DNA of 64,000 nt from Leptobacterium_A meishanense (GCF_037645805.1 NZ_JBBEXE010000010.1:62001-126000), one strand, 5' to 3'. Shown: positions 27,623-37,130, counted from the first letter of the stretch. Notes: generated from the letters alone by a model not told the origin. Made by a program: numbers and translations.

Positions 27623-28973
27623 ACTTTCGCTTTTTTAAATATACTTTTATCGATTCATTAACCTTTGGGGCTAAATAAATTACAGCTATCATATTGGGAA
27701 TGCACATAATAGCAAATGCTAGGTCAATTAAATTAATTATGAGATCTAGTGTAGCTATTGCGGCAAATATGATGCTAAAGATATAAATATAGTTGTAGAA
27801 TTTGCCTATTTTTTCGTTGGTTAAGAAAGATAAACATTTAGTACCGTAATAAGAATATGTAAACAAGGTGCTTAAAGCAAAAGCAGCAACAAGAACCATA
27901 AGTATTTCTGCTCCATACCCAAAAAGCAACTTCTCAAAAGCGTTTAATGTCATAATAATTCCATTGCTTTCACCATCTGTATAAACCCCGCTGATAATAA
28001 TAATAATTGCAGTAAGCGTACATACAATAATAGTGTCGATAAAAGGCCCCAACATGGCTGTTAAGCCTTCATGAATAGGCTCCGATGTTTTTGATTGTCC
28101 ATGGAACATAGGAGCATTTCCAACACCCGATTCATTGGAGAAAACAGCACGCCGGACCCCTAAAATTACTAACCCCCAGAAACCTCCTTGTGCAGCAGCA
28201 TTAAAATTAAAAGCTTCTTTAAAAATAAGACTAAAGGAAGGAAATACTTTTTCAGGATTTAACCCCATCATTATAATTACTGAAACAAAATAAAGGAACA
28301 CCATAAAAGGTACTATAGCGGTAGATACACGCACTATTTTTTTTAACCCTCCAAAAATAACAATGGTAGTAAAAATGACCAAAGTGATTCCTATAATAAG
28401 CTGCCAATTAAATGTTCCCAAAGCCAAAATAGTTTCATTTGGTTGAACAACGTGGATAACGGTTTGTGTGAATTGATTTACTGTAAACCCAGGTAAAACA
28501 CCAACCAAACCTGCAATACAAAAAGTAACAGCTAAAGGTTTTGCCTTAGGTCCCATACCGATAGACATATAGTACATAGGCCCTCCTATTACAGTATTTT
28601 TAGTTGTTTTCCGGAACATAACTGCAAGCGTACACGAATAGAATTTAATACACATACCAATAAGTGCAGTAACCCACATCCAAAAAACAACTCCCGGCCC
28701 ACCATAGTAGATTGCAATAGCAACCCCCGAAATGTTTCCCAAGCCTACTGTTGCGGCTACTGCTGAAGATAAGGCCTGTATATGGGTAATTTCTCCTGTT
28801 GCGTTAGATTTATCATACTTTCCTGAGACTATTTTTATAGCATGAATAAAATATCGGTACGGAATCCATCGCGAATAAAACACCAGATAAATACCGCCCC
28901 CTATAACAAAGAACAGCATAATCCATTCCGCATAAGATATAAGAATGCTTAGAAGTTGGTTAAGTACATTCAA
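27609..28973 (-). CDS. Alanine/glycine:cation symporter (AGCS family)
   Basis: 454 residues with about 10-11 membrane helices. Family blocks are SSAVAATVGLGNISGVAIA (the conserved N-x-x-G-V substrate-site loop), GGPGVVFWMWVTALIGM and RRAVFSNESGVGNAPM. It takes up alanine, glycine or similar small amino acids with Na+. It is the upstream gene of a two-gene unit with era; the pairing is probably positional rather than functional. Confidence 0.95.
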   Translation of the reverse strand: MNVLNQLLSILISYAEWIMLFFVIGGGIYLVFYSRWIPYRYFIHAIKIVSGKYDKSNATGEITHIQALSSAVAATVGLGNISGVAIAIYYGGPGVVFWMWVTALIGMCIKFYSCTLAVMFRKTTKNTVIGGPMYYMSIGMGPKAKPLAVTFCIAGLVGVLPGFTVNQFTQTVIHVVQPNETILALGTFNWQLIIGITLVIFTTIVIFGGLKKIVRVSTAIVPFMVFLYFVSVIIMMGLNPEKVFPSFSLIFKEAFNFNAAAQGGFWGLVILGVRRAVFSNESGVGNAPMFHGQSKTSEPIHEGLTAMLGPFIDTIIVCTLTAIIIIISGVYTDGESNGIIMTLNAFEKLLFGYGAEILMVLVAAFALSTLFTYSYYGTKCLSFLTNEKIGKFYNYIYIFSIIFAAIATLDLIINLIDLAFAIMCIPNMIAVIYLAPKVNESIKVYLKKRKYEYS

Positions 28974-29113
28974 TAGAATAAAGATTTGCTCATAAAAGTA
29001 ATTAATAAAAAATAAACATAAATAGTATAGGTTTTCAACTCAAAAGTTGTATGCTTTATCCTCTTGGAAATTAGGTACATAGAACCTTTAAGAAGAATTT
29101 AGAATTTGAATCC

Positions 29114-29143
29114 TTGAAAAGTTTAAAATTCCTTGTATATTTG
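29114..29143 (+). promoter_or_regulatory. Promoter of the initiator tRNA gene
   Basis: TTG (29114-29116), 19-nt spacer, TATATTTG (29136-29143), a perfect TAnnTTTG. The box ends 10 nt before the tRNA, so transcription would start almost at the tRNA 5' end. Confidence 0.75.
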
Positions 29144-29153
29144 CAGTCCACAT

Positions 29154-29226
<73 letters not shown>

Positions 29227-29231
29227 CAAAG

Positions 29232-29262
29232 AAGCTTCTTGAGAAATCAAGGAGCTTTTTTT
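29232..29262 (+). terminator. Terminator of the initiator tRNA gene
   Basis: An 11-bp stem with one G-T pair (29232-29242 with 29247-29257), GAAA loop, then a T run to 29262. Immediately downstream of the tRNA. Confidence 0.85.
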
Positions 29263-29493
29263 ATAGAATCAATGAGGGACTTCTTTCTACAGTGCTTCTT
29301 TTTGAGGTCTAATAGGGATAGTGAGCTAACCCTGTTCTCAGGAACAAAAGCAAAAGGCCATTAAACAAATGATAATGTAGTTTTTGATTATTTGGGAATC
29401 ACTTTTTTATGTTTAATTTAATCCGAAATTTAAGAAACATACATGATTTTTATAAAGTAAAACTCAAAAAACAATTATTCAATCTTCATACAA

Positions 29494-29805
29494 ATGAAAA
29501 AAACAAAAAATATTTTATTAGCTATTCTAGGTGTTTTATTAATTACTACTAGTATTATGTATCGTAAATACCGTAGAGCTCAATTGAAAGCAGAGCAACA
29601 AAAAGTATATAGGGAAGAGGCTGAAAAAATGTTAGAGTTTAAACGAAAACGGGATAGTATAGAGCGTAAATCTAAATTTGATTCCGCCCAAAAAAAACAA
29701 TTAGATGAGTTTAATAAAAATTTTGATGAAGTAGCCGAAAAACGTAAAAAACTGGAAGAAACTATTAAAAAATTGCAAGAAGAAGCTAAAAAAACAAAAG
29801 AATAG
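29494..29805 (+). CDS. Small single-pass membrane protein with coiled-coil tail
   Basis: 103 residues, family not recognised. A membrane anchor (about 5-22, ILLAILGVLLITTSIM) is followed by a basic YRKYRRAQ stretch and then a long Lys/Glu-rich helix to the end (KRKKLEETIKKLQEEAKK), a likely coiled coil facing the cytoplasm or periplasm. The region between the tRNA terminator and this gene (29263-29493) shows no other gene. A strong terminator follows. Confidence 0.65.
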   Translation: MKKTKNILLAILGVLLITTSIMYRKYRRAQLKAEQQKVYREEAEKMLEFKRKRDSIERKSKFDSAQKKQLDEFNKNFDEVAEKRKKLEETIKKLQEEAKKTKE

Positions 29806-29899
29806 AATGCAAAAATCTGCAATAATTGAATGTAATATGTATCATTTATAGAAGATTTTAGGTAAATTTATAAACTTAAACCCTGTTGTGATTATAAAA

Positions 29900-29931
29900 A
29901 ACCCAAACATGAAAATGTTTGGGTTTTGTTT
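29900..29931. terminator. Rho-independent terminator
   Basis: An 11-bp perfect stem AACCCAAACAT / ATGTTTGGGTT (29900-29910 with 29915-29925), GAAA loop, T-rich tail. It closes the small membrane-protein gene and insulates the five-gene cluster that starts at 30081. Confidence 0.88.
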
Positions 29932-30080
29932 ATATAGGAGGCCTTTTTTCTATCAATTCGCCCCAAAAATTAGTATTTTGCTTCAAAAAAGTAGCATTAG
30001 CCACTTTTTATATGTTTTTAACACATCAGTTTTTTACTATTAACCTTTATATTTTTATTTGAACCTAATAATTGTTTCTA

Positions 30081-30842
30081 ATGAATAAAATAATTTTCAT
30101 TACAGGGGCTACCTCAGGCATAGGGAAAGCTACTGCCGAAATCTTTGCAAAAAATGGGGCGAACCTTGTCTTGACAGGAAGAAGGAAAGAAAAACTTTCT
30201 AAAATTGCCAATAGCTTAACGAATACATACAATGTGGAGGTATTGCCACTTTGTTTTGACGTAAGCAAAAAACAAGAAGTAACGAATGCAATAGTATCAC
30301 TCCCTGAAAAATGGCAATCGATAGATGTACTTGTCAATAATGCTGGGCTGGCACTGGGATTGGATAAAATACAAGAGGGAAATGTAAGGGATTGGGATAC
30401 GATGATCGATACCAATGTAAAAGGGTTGTTATATGTAAGTCACGAGATTATCCCATTGCTCATAAAAAACAAAAAAGGGCATATCATTAATATTGGCTCT
30501 ACTGCAGCACGGGCTATCTATGAAAAAGGCAATGTGTATTGTGCCACTAAATTTGCAGTGGATGCATTGAGCAAAACCATGCGGGTAGACCTTTTAGAAC
30601 ATCAAATCAAGGTTACCCAGATTTTGCCTGGGGCAGCAGAGACAGAATTCTCCAACGTTCGGTTCAAAGGAGACAATAACAAAGCAGACAGTGTTTATAA
30701 AGGCTATGAACCGCTTACTGCAGAAGACATAGCGGATACTATTTATTACGTAACAACATTGCCCCCGCATGTTTGTATCAACGAATTGGAAATAACAGCG
30801 TTAGCACAAGCAAACAGCAACTATTTTTATAAATCAGAGTAA
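30081..30842 (+). CDS. SDR-family oxidoreductase (YdfG-like)
   Basis: 253 residues from ATG 30081; an upstream TTG at 30072 is less likely. Classical short-chain dehydrogenase motifs are present: TGATSGIG cofactor loop, VLVNNAG (NNAG), catalytic Ser in INIGSTAAR and Y-x-x-x-K in VYCATK. RRKEKL after the second strand suggests NADP preference. The C-terminus resembles the YdfG/3-hydroxy-acid dehydrogenase group (TQILPGAAETEFSNVRF). It is the first gene of a five-gene run (next start 26 nt on) and would reduce or oxidise a hydroxyl/carbonyl in the same pathway as the TPP enzyme. Confidence 0.92.
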   Translation: MNKIIFITGATSGIGKATAEIFAKNGANLVLTGRRKEKLSKIANSLTNTYNVEVLPLCFDVSKKQEVTNAIVSLPEKWQSIDVLVNNAGLALGLDKIQEGNVRDWDTMIDTNVKGLLYVSHEIIPLLIKNKKGHIINIGSTAARAIYEKGNVYCATKFAVDALSKTMRVDLLEHQIKVTQILPGAAETEFSNVRFKGDNNKADSVYKGYEPLTAEDIADTIYYVTTLPPHVCINELEITALAQANSNYFYKSE

Positions 30843-30868
30843 AAAATCATAAATCAAAAAGTATAAAA

Positions 30869-32617
30869 ATGAAAATGACAAGTGGCGCATACATTGCAAA
30901 ATTCTTAAAAAATGAAGGTGTTGAAGTGGTGTTTGGTATTATTGATGGAACCTACCAAGGATTGGTCGTAGGATTGAAAAAAGAAGGAATCCGGTTGATT
31001 ACCCCACGGCACGAAACCACCGCAGCACATATGGCAGCTGCTTATTCAAGGCTTACGGGAAAACTAGGCGTATGCATTGCTAGCAATGGTCCGGGAGTAG
31101 CCAATATTTTACCCGGAATAACTGTTGAAAATGCAGAGGGAAACCGGGTATTGTTAATAACCAGTTCCCGGAGAGTAGGCATAGGCTATCCGGACAGAGG
31201 GGGCACCTATCAGTATTTTGACCAAGTGGGGGTTATGAAAAACATCTCTAAATATGCGGTAACCACCCCGCATGTAAACAGAGTCCCTGAATTGATGCGA
31301 AAAGCCCTTCGGAAAAGTTTTTCAGGCCGGCCGGGAGTAGTTCATTTTGACCTTCCGGAAGACCTGATGAACAATAAATTTGAATTCCCTGAACTACAAC
31401 AGCCCGAAACCTACCGGCTTAAGTACCGGTTGAGTGCTCCCAAAGCAATGGTAGAAGAAGCTGCAGAACTTTTGATAAATGCTAAAAACCCTGCCATTCA
31501 TGCAGGAAGTGGAATCATTCACTCAATGGCTTTTAAAGAATTACAGGAAGTGGCCGAATTGCTAAAAATTCCGGTAGTAACCAGTTGGGGGGCAAGAGGG
31601 GTCATCCCGGAAGATTCCGAGTGTGCTGTCCCTATGATTCACATTGACGTGAACAATAAAGTGAGAAAAGAAGCTGATGTTATTTTAGTGATCGGTTCCC
31701 GATTAGGGGAAACTGACTGGTGGGGAAAAGCACCTTATTGGAACTTACCCGAAAAACAAAAAATTGTCCAAGTAGATGTGGACGAAGATATTATCGGTAA
31801 TATCCGACCTGCTGATATTGCGATCCTTTCCGATGCTAAAACTTTTTTACAAGACCTGCTAAAAGTGGTAAAACCTTCCACCAAGAAGATAGCTATTGCC
31901 AAGCGGAACAAGACCATAGAAGGCATTCAAAAACTAGTAGTCAAAGACAGGGCCAAGCTCGATAAAAAACTATCAGACAAAGGAACGCCTATGCTCACAG
32001 CTCATGTGCCAGCAATAACAAATAAGGTGTTTGATAAAGATGCCTTGGTAGTCTTTGATGGAGGCAATAGTGCTGTTTGGGGCAATTTTTATCACAAAGT
32101 ATACACCCCTAACACCATGTTGGCAACTTACAAATTTGGGATGTTAGGTGCAGGGGTAGGGCAAGCTATAGGAGCCGCTGCCGCATTTCCCGATAGGCAA
32201 GTGTATTGCATTATAGGAGATGGAGCCATGGGCTTCCACCCGCAAGAAGTAGAAACAGCAATCAGAAATGATTTAAAACCGATATTTCTTGTAATTTGCG
32301 ATAAACAGTGGGGTATGGTAAAGATGACCCAACAATTTGCATTGAAACCAGTAAAAACACTCATTAAAAAAGAACTTTCTGCCGAAGAAACCATCAACAC
32401 CGATTTAGGAGAAATCCAATTTGATAAATTAGCAGAAAGTATGGGGGCACATGGCGAGCGGGTGGCAGCCCCTGAGGAATTGGAACCCGCCATAGAAAGA
32501 TGCTTACAGGCAAATAAATGTGCCGTAATACATGTAGATGTAGACCATGTAAAACATATGTGGGCTCCGGGACTCCTAAAATTCAAAGCCATGCACCAAG
32601 AACCAAAAGGAAAATAA
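30869..32617 (+). CDS. Thiamine-diphosphate-dependent enzyme (acetolactate synthase-like)
   Basis: 582 residues with the three domains of the POX/AHAS family. The N-terminal PYR domain has the cofactor-activating glutamate E49 in PRHETTAAHMA, the central domain shows HAGSGIIHS and VIGSRLGETDWW, and the PP domain begins near 390. The ThDP/Mg motif is GDG (450-452) but ends in C477-D478-K where most relatives have Asn-Asn, so the metal-ligand Asn appears to be Asp. Such enzymes decarboxylate 2-keto acids, ligate aldehydes, or cleave acyl-CoAs; no FAD-loop or CoA-binding signature lets me choose. It probably is not the biosynthetic ilvB, since no ilvN/ilvC is nearby. The transporter gene starts directly after its stop. 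Confidence 0.88.
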   Translation: MKMTSGAYIAKFLKNEGVEVVFGIIDGTYQGLVVGLKKEGIRLITPRHETTAAHMAAAYSRLTGKLGVCIASNGPGVANILPGITVENAEGNRVLLITSSRRVGIGYPDRGGTYQYFDQVGVMKNISKYAVTTPHVNRVPELMRKALRKSFSGRPGVVHFDLPEDLMNNKFEFPELQQPETYRLKYRLSAPKAMVEEAAELLINAKNPAIHAGSGIIHSMAFKELQEVAELLKIPVVTSWGARGVIPEDSECAVPMIHIDVNNKVRKEADVILVIGSRLGETDWWGKAPYWNLPEKQKIVQVDVDEDIIGNIRPADIAILSDAKTFLQDLLKVVKPSTKKIAIAKRNKTIEGIQKLVVKDRAKLDKKLSDKGTPMLTAHVPAITNKVFDKDALVVFDGGNSAVWGNFYHKVYTPNTMLATYKFGMLGAGVGQAIGAAAAFPDRQVYCIIGDGAMGFHPQEVETAIRNDLKPIFLVICDKQWGMVKMTQQFALKPVKTLIKKELSAEETINTDLGEIQFDKLAESMGAHGERVAAPEELEPAIERCLQANKCAVIHVDVDHVKHMWAPGLLKFKAMHQEPKGK

Positions 32618-33538
32618 ATGTCTGGTGTTGATGATATTATATTAAACTTTAACCCCAAAAGCATCATGATCCTGAATATTATACTCGGGATTGTGATGTT
32701 TGGCGTATCTTTAGATTTAACATTAGAAGATTTCAGAAGGGTTATAAGAAGCCCTAAAGGGCCATTAATTGGATTGGGGGCACAATTTATTCTGCTACCG
32801 GCTTTTACTTATTTGTTGATTGTACTCATAAAACCCGCACCTTCCATTGCGATGGGCATGATTTTAGTAAGTTCTTGCCCGGGAGGCAACATGTCCAATT
32901 TTTTTACCAATTATGCCAAAGGAAACACAGCCCTTTCCGTAAGCATGACTTCTGTATCTACAGTCATTGCTATATTCATGACCCCTTTCAATATCTCTTT
33001 TTGGGGAAGCTTAAATGAACATACAAGCAGGGTACTTTCAGATGTAAATTTAAATGGAGCCGACATGCTTTTGACTATTTTTATGATTTTAGGAGTACCA
33101 TTGGCATTGGGAATGGTTGTTTCTACAAAAAAGTCTGTAATAGCGAATAAATTGAAAAAACCTTTTAAATATGCTTCCTTATTATTTTTCTTAGGATTTA
33201 TTGTGGCGGCTTTTTCTGCCAATATCCAAAACTTTCTCACCTATATAAAATATGTGATGGTCGTTGTTGCCATTCATAATTTAGTAGCATTGTCCTTGGG
33301 TTATTTTTCCGCGAAACTAGGGAGCCTTCCCGTAAAAGACCGAAGAGCCATTTCATTTGAAGTAGGAATTCAAAATTCGGGATTAGGACTGTTGTTGATT
33401 TTCGATTTTTTTAACGGTATGGGTGGAATGGCATTGGTAACAGCATGGTGGGGCATATGGCATATCGTTGCAGGCCTTGTTGTAGGGACCTATTGGTCGA
33501 CCCGAAAAAAAACAATGAACGAAACAACTGTTGGATGA
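32618..33538 (+). CDS. BASS-family (bile acid:Na+ symporter-like) transporter
   Basis: 306 residues, nine to ten membrane helices. Family marks are LSVSMTSVSTVIAIFMTPF, SSCPGGNMSNFFTNYAKGN (conserved Ser/Cys-Pro-Gly-Gly-Asn-x-Ser in the Na+ site region) and FEVGIQNSGLGLLL (E-x-G-x-Q-N-S). Bacterial BASS members carry pyruvate, pantoate, 2-keto acids or sterol-like acids with Na+. The ATG follows the TPP-enzyme stop with no gap, and its last 8 nt overlap the longest open frame of the next gene. A 2-keto acid or its acyloin product would fit the neighbour, but this is inference. Confidence 0.9.
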   Translation: MSGVDDIILNFNPKSIMILNIILGIVMFGVSLDLTLEDFRRVIRSPKGPLIGLGAQFILLPAFTYLLIVLIKPAPSIAMGMILVSSCPGGNMSNFFTNYAKGNTALSVSMTSVSTVIAIFMTPFNISFWGSLNEHTSRVLSDVNLNGADMLLTIFMILGVPLALGMVVSTKKSVIANKLKKPFKYASLLFFLGFIVAAFSANIQNFLTYIKYVMVVVAIHNLVALSLGYFSAKLGSLPVKDRRAISFEVGIQNSGLGLLLIFDFFNGMGGMALVTAWWGIWHIVAGLVVGTYWSTRKKTMNETTVG

Positions 33539-33554
33539 TAAGAGAAATATCGAA

Positions 33555-34511
33555 ATGAAAAAACGAATTTTAATAACCGGTGCTGCAGGCTATATAGGAA
33601 ACAAATTAATTCACAAACTAGCTGAAGAAAACACGGAAGCTATAGAATTAGTTGCGGGAATTGACATAAAACCACCTCAAGAACAAATGCCCCACGAGAA
33701 ATTTGAGTTTCACCAATGCGATATACGCTCTGACATTCTTGATACACTTATCAAAGAAAAAAGAATAAACACCATAGTTCATTTAGCTTCTGTGGTAACC
33801 CCAACGAAAACCATGACCCGAGAGTTGATGTACGAAATTGATGTAGTAGGGACTAAAAAACTATACGAAAGTGCGATCAAACATAGGGTATCACAATTTG
33901 TGGTTACCAGTAGTGGGGCAGCTTATGGTTATCATCATGACAATCCTGAGTGGTTGTATGAAGGTGATGCGCTGAGGGGCAATAAAGAATTTGCTTATTC
34001 AGACCATAAACGGTTGATAGAAGAAATGCTTTCAACATATAGAAAAACCAATAAACTTCCCCAACAATTGATATTGCGCCCCGGGACTATTCTCGGAAAA
34101 AATGTCTCCAACCAGATAACCGCTTTATTTGAGAAAAAAGCGATTATCGGTATTCAAAACGCTACAACCCCTTTCGTCTTTATTTGGGATGAAGATGTCG
34201 TAAATATCATTCTACAGGGAATCAAAGAAAACAAATCGGGAGTTTTCAATCTGGCAGGCAATGGATATGTTACCCTAAAAGAAATAGCAAACATTTTAAA
34301 AAAACCATATGTTGCCATACCGGCATGGGTTATAAAATCAGTTTTATGGCTGCTACACAAAGTGAAATTGACCCAATATGGCCCGGAACAAGTACGGTTT
34401 TTAAGGTACAGGCCCGTGTTGGCAAATGATACATTAAAAAAAGAATTTCCGTATACACCAACCTATACCAGTAAGGAAGTTTTTGAATATTACCTCAATA
34501 CCAAAAGTTGA
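33555..34511 (+). CDS. NAD-dependent epimerase/dehydratase (extended SDR)
   Basis: 318 residues from the ATG at 33555 (MKKRILITGAAGYIG); an in-frame TTG at 33531 would add eight unlikely residues. Rossmann motif TGAAGYIG, then IVHLASVV, a catalytic serine in VTSSGAAYG and Y-x-x-x-K in AYSDHK. An acidic residue after strand 2 (GIDIKPP) suggests NAD. The closest themes are nucleotide-sugar epimerases and 3-beta-HSD-like reductases; without sugar genes around, a reductase or isomerase role in the local pathway is equally possible. Its TGA overlaps the TTG of the next gene. Confidence 0.88.
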   Translation: MKKRILITGAAGYIGNKLIHKLAEENTEAIELVAGIDIKPPQEQMPHEKFEFHQCDIRSDILDTLIKEKRINTIVHLASVVTPTKTMTRELMYEIDVVGTKKLYESAIKHRVSQFVVTSSGAAYGYHHDNPEWLYEGDALRGNKEFAYSDHKRLIEEMLSTYRKTNKLPQQLILRPGTILGKNVSNQITALFEKKAIIGIQNATTPFVFIWDEDVVNIILQGIKENKSGVFNLAGNGYVTLKEIANILKKPYVAIPAWVIKSVLWLLHKVKLTQYGPEQVRFLRYRPVLANDTLKKEFPYTPTYTSKEVFEYYLNTKS

Positions 34512-35299
34512 AAAATAAAGTCGTTGTAATTACAGGAGCCGCTAGTGGCATAGGTGCTGAATTTGTAAAACAATATGCAAAAAGAGGCGCACATGTGGCT
34601 TTGTTGGATAGGGATGCTTCCGGATTGGCAAAATTGAGTGAACAGCTACAAGATTCTAACATACCGCACCTTACCGTTACGGTTGATATTACTGACAAAG
34701 AACAGGTAGCCCAAGCCTTTTCTAAAGTCATTGAAAAATTCAAAACAATTGATGTATTGGTTAACAATGCAGGCATTAGCCATATCAGTAGATTTGAAGA
34801 CACTCCGGTAGCGATTATCGAAAAAGTAATGGCGGTAAATTTCTACGGGGCTGTTTATTGTACCCATGAAGCCATCAATCACCTTATTAAAAGTAAAGGA
34901 CAGATAATAACCCTATCCAGCGTAGCAGGGTTTTCACCATTATATGGGAGAACAGGCTATTCGGCCAGTAAACATGCGTTGCATGGCTTTTTTAATTCCC
35001 TGCAAGCAGAAGTCAGGGAAAAAGGTGTGCACATGCTTATGGCATGCCCTTCCTTTGTAAAAACGAATATTGAAGACCGGACACTCAATGAAGAAGGGCA
35101 CCCTTTTGGCAAAAAGAAAAGCGTTATTGGTCATGTAATGGCCCCTGAGTACGTAGTATCAAAAATACTCAAGGCAGCTGACCGGAAAAAGAACATTGTG
35201 TATATCTCAAAAACATCCAAAATAGCACGGTTGGTCTCTTTCTTCCTGCCCGGTATTTTTGAACGTAAAATGCGAAACCGGGTGCGTAAAGATTTCTAA
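34508..35299 (+). CDS. SDR-family oxidoreductase
   Basis: 263 residues starting at TTG 34508 (MKNKVVVITGAASGIG), overlapping the previous stop by 4 nt (TTGA), so translation is coupled. Motifs: TGAASGIG, DVLVNNAG, SSVAGFSPLYGRTGYSASK (Ser, Tyr, Lys). After strand 2, LLDRD suggests NAD. The C-terminal extension (about 215-263) with KIARLVSFFLPGIFER could touch the membrane, like 11-beta-HSD/DHRS-type enzymes that act on lipophilic substrates. Last gene of the five-gene cluster; lysS follows under its own promoter. Confidence 0.9.
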   Translation: MKNKVVVITGAASGIGAEFVKQYAKRGAHVALLDRDASGLAKLSEQLQDSNIPHLTVTVDITDKEQVAQAFSKVIEKFKTIDVLVNNAGISHISRFEDTPVAIIEKVMAVNFYGAVYCTHEAINHLIKSKGQIITLSSVAGFSPLYGRTGYSASKHALHGFFNSLQAEVREKGVHMLMACPSFVKTNIEDRTLNEEGHPFGKKKSVIGHVMAPEYVVSKILKAADRKKNIVYISKTSKIARLVSFFLPGIFERKMRNRVRKDF

Positions 35300-35311
35300 A
35301 TAGATTATCGA

Positions 35312-35340
35312 TTGCGATTTTAGAATTGTCGCTATCTTTG
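35312..35340 (+). promoter_or_regulatory. Promoter of lysS
   Basis: TTG at 35312-35314, 18-nt spacer, TATCTTTG at 35333-35340 (perfect TAnnTTTG). The -7 box ends 44 nt before the lysS ATG and lies after the SDR stop. Confidence 0.65.
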
Positions 35341-35384
35341 CACCTTTCAGAAAATTATTTTTATACAAGATAATCAACAGCATT

Positions 35385-37076
35385 ATGCAATTGTCAGAAC
35401 AAGAGATCGTACGAAGGGAAAAACTGGAAAAATTACGGACATTGGGTATCAACCCTTATCCAGCTGCTTTATACCCGGTTGACCATACGTCTAAACAAGT
35501 AAAAGAACAGTTTTCAGAAGGTAAAAAAGTAGTGATGGCCGGGCGTTTAATGTCCTTTCGTATTCAAGGAAAAGCTTCTTTTGCAGAATTACAAGACAGT
35601 GCTGGCAGAATGCAATTGTATTTTAACCGCGATGAGATATGCCCGGGAGAAAACAAAACCAAATACAACGAAGTTTTTAAAAAACTAATCGACTTTGGGG
35701 ATTTCATAGGCATTAAAGGTGAACTGTTTACCACTCAGGTAGGCGAAAAGACCGTATTGGTGAAAGATTTTACGATACTTAGTAAAACCCTTCGGCCACT
35801 TCCGTTACCAAAAGTAGATGCAGATGGTAAAACACATGACGAGTTTAACGATCCGGAGCTTCGTTACCGCATGCGGTATGTAGATTTGGTAGTGAACCCA
35901 CAAGTAAAAGAAGTATTCGTTAAGCGTACCAAATTGTTTAACGCTATGCGGACTTTCTTTAATGAAAAAGGGTACTTTGAAGTAGAAACACCTATTCTAC
36001 AATCCATTCCGGGAGGCGCAGCAGCGCGGCCGTTCGTTACGCACCATAATGCTTTGGACATTCCTTTATACCTTAGGATTGCCAATGAACTATACCTTAA
36101 AAGATTGATTGTAGGTGGTTTTGATGGCGTATACGAGTTTTCTAAAAACTTCCGCAATGAAGGGATGGATAGAACACATAACCCTGAGTTTACCGCGATG
36201 GAAATCTATGTGGCGTATAAAGATTACCATTGGATGATGGAATTTACCGAAAACCTGTTGGAATACTGTGCCATCCAGGTAAACGGAACGACGAAAGCAA
36301 CATTTGGGGAATACGAAATTGATTTTAAAGCACCGTATCCCCGGGTTACGATGGCAGACGCGATTAAACAATATACCGGTTTTGATATTTCAGGAAAAAC
36401 AGAAACAGAAATCAGGGAAGCAGCTGTAAAAATGGGAGTAGAAGTAGACGACACGATGGGAAAAGGAAAGCTGATTGATGAGATTTTTGGCGAAAAATGC
36501 GAAGGGAATTTTATCCAGCCGACCTTTATTATTGATTATCCAAAAGAAATGAGCCCGTTGTGTAAGGCACATCGAAACGACCCTGGGCTTACCGAACGCT
36601 TTGAGTTGATGGTGTGTGGAAAAGAGATTGCCAATGCGTATTCAGAATTGAACGACCCTATTGACCAGCGGGAACGTTTTGAGGCACAATTAAAACTCTC
36701 AGAACGTGGTGATGATGAAGCCATGTTTATTGACAATGACTTTTTACGCGCCCTCGAATTTGGAATGCCCCCAACCAGTGGGTTGGGTATTGGCATGGAC
36801 CGGTTAGTGATGTTTTTAACCAACAAACAATCGATACAAGAGGTACTGTTCTTCCCACAGATGAAACCGGAGCGTAAACCTATAGCGATTAGTGACGAAG
36901 CAAAACATATCTTAGAGTTCCTTAAAAAAACTGAAAAAATACCTTTGGCAGCTTTAAAAACCGAGGCAGGGTTGTCTAACAAAAAATGGGACAAAGCCAT
37001 TAAAGAACTTACAAAGAACCAGCTGGCCAAAGTCTCTAAAGAAGAGGAAGGATTGTTTGTGGAGGTTATTGGATAG
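35385..37076 (+). CDS. lysS: Lysine--tRNA ligase (class II)
   Basis: 563 residues. An N-terminal OB-fold anticodon-binding domain (about 45-165; MAGRLMSFRIQGKASFAELQD) precedes the class II catalytic core with motif 2 KNFRNEGMDRTHNPEFTAME and motif 3 GLGIGMDRLVM. About 60 extra C-terminal residues beyond the usual 500 (KIPLAALKTEAGLSNKKW...) form a small helical domain seen in other Bacteroidota LysS. It charges tRNA-Lys. Monocistronic, ending at a strong bidirectional terminator. Confidence 0.98.
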   Translation: MQLSEQEIVRREKLEKLRTLGINPYPAALYPVDHTSKQVKEQFSEGKKVVMAGRLMSFRIQGKASFAELQDSAGRMQLYFNRDEICPGENKTKYNEVFKKLIDFGDFIGIKGELFTTQVGEKTVLVKDFTILSKTLRPLPLPKVDADGKTHDEFNDPELRYRMRYVDLVVNPQVKEVFVKRTKLFNAMRTFFNEKGYFEVETPILQSIPGGAAARPFVTHHNALDIPLYLRIANELYLKRLIVGGFDGVYEFSKNFRNEGMDRTHNPEFTAMEIYVAYKDYHWMMEFTENLLEYCAIQVNGTTKATFGEYEIDFKAPYPRVTMADAIKQYTGFDISGKTETEIREAAVKMGVEVDDTMGKGKLIDEIFGEKCEGNFIQPTFIIDYPKEMSPLCKAHRNDPGLTERFELMVCGKEIANAYSELNDPIDQRERFEAQLKLSERGDDEAMFIDNDFLRALEFGMPPTSGLGIGMDRLVMFLTNKQSIQEVLFFPQMKPERKPIAISDEAKHILEFLKKTEKIPLAALKTEAGLSNKKWDKAIKELTKNQLAKVSKEEEGLFVEVIG

Positions 37077-37100
37077 TATATTTTAGCATGAATTAACATA

Positions 37101-37130
37101 AAGAAGGCTACCTGTTCAGGTAGCCTTCTT
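37101..37130. terminator. Bidirectional terminator between lysS and the converging lipoprotein gene
   Basis: A perfect 14-bp inverted repeat (37101-37114 with 37117-37130) with a minimal loop. It sits in the 76-nt gap between converging stops. Confidence 0.88.

Noticed and set aside
29227..30071. Genomic island inserted at the tRNA gene
   Set aside because: No integrase, no direct repeat of the tRNA 3' end seen, and the downstream genes have ordinary terminators.
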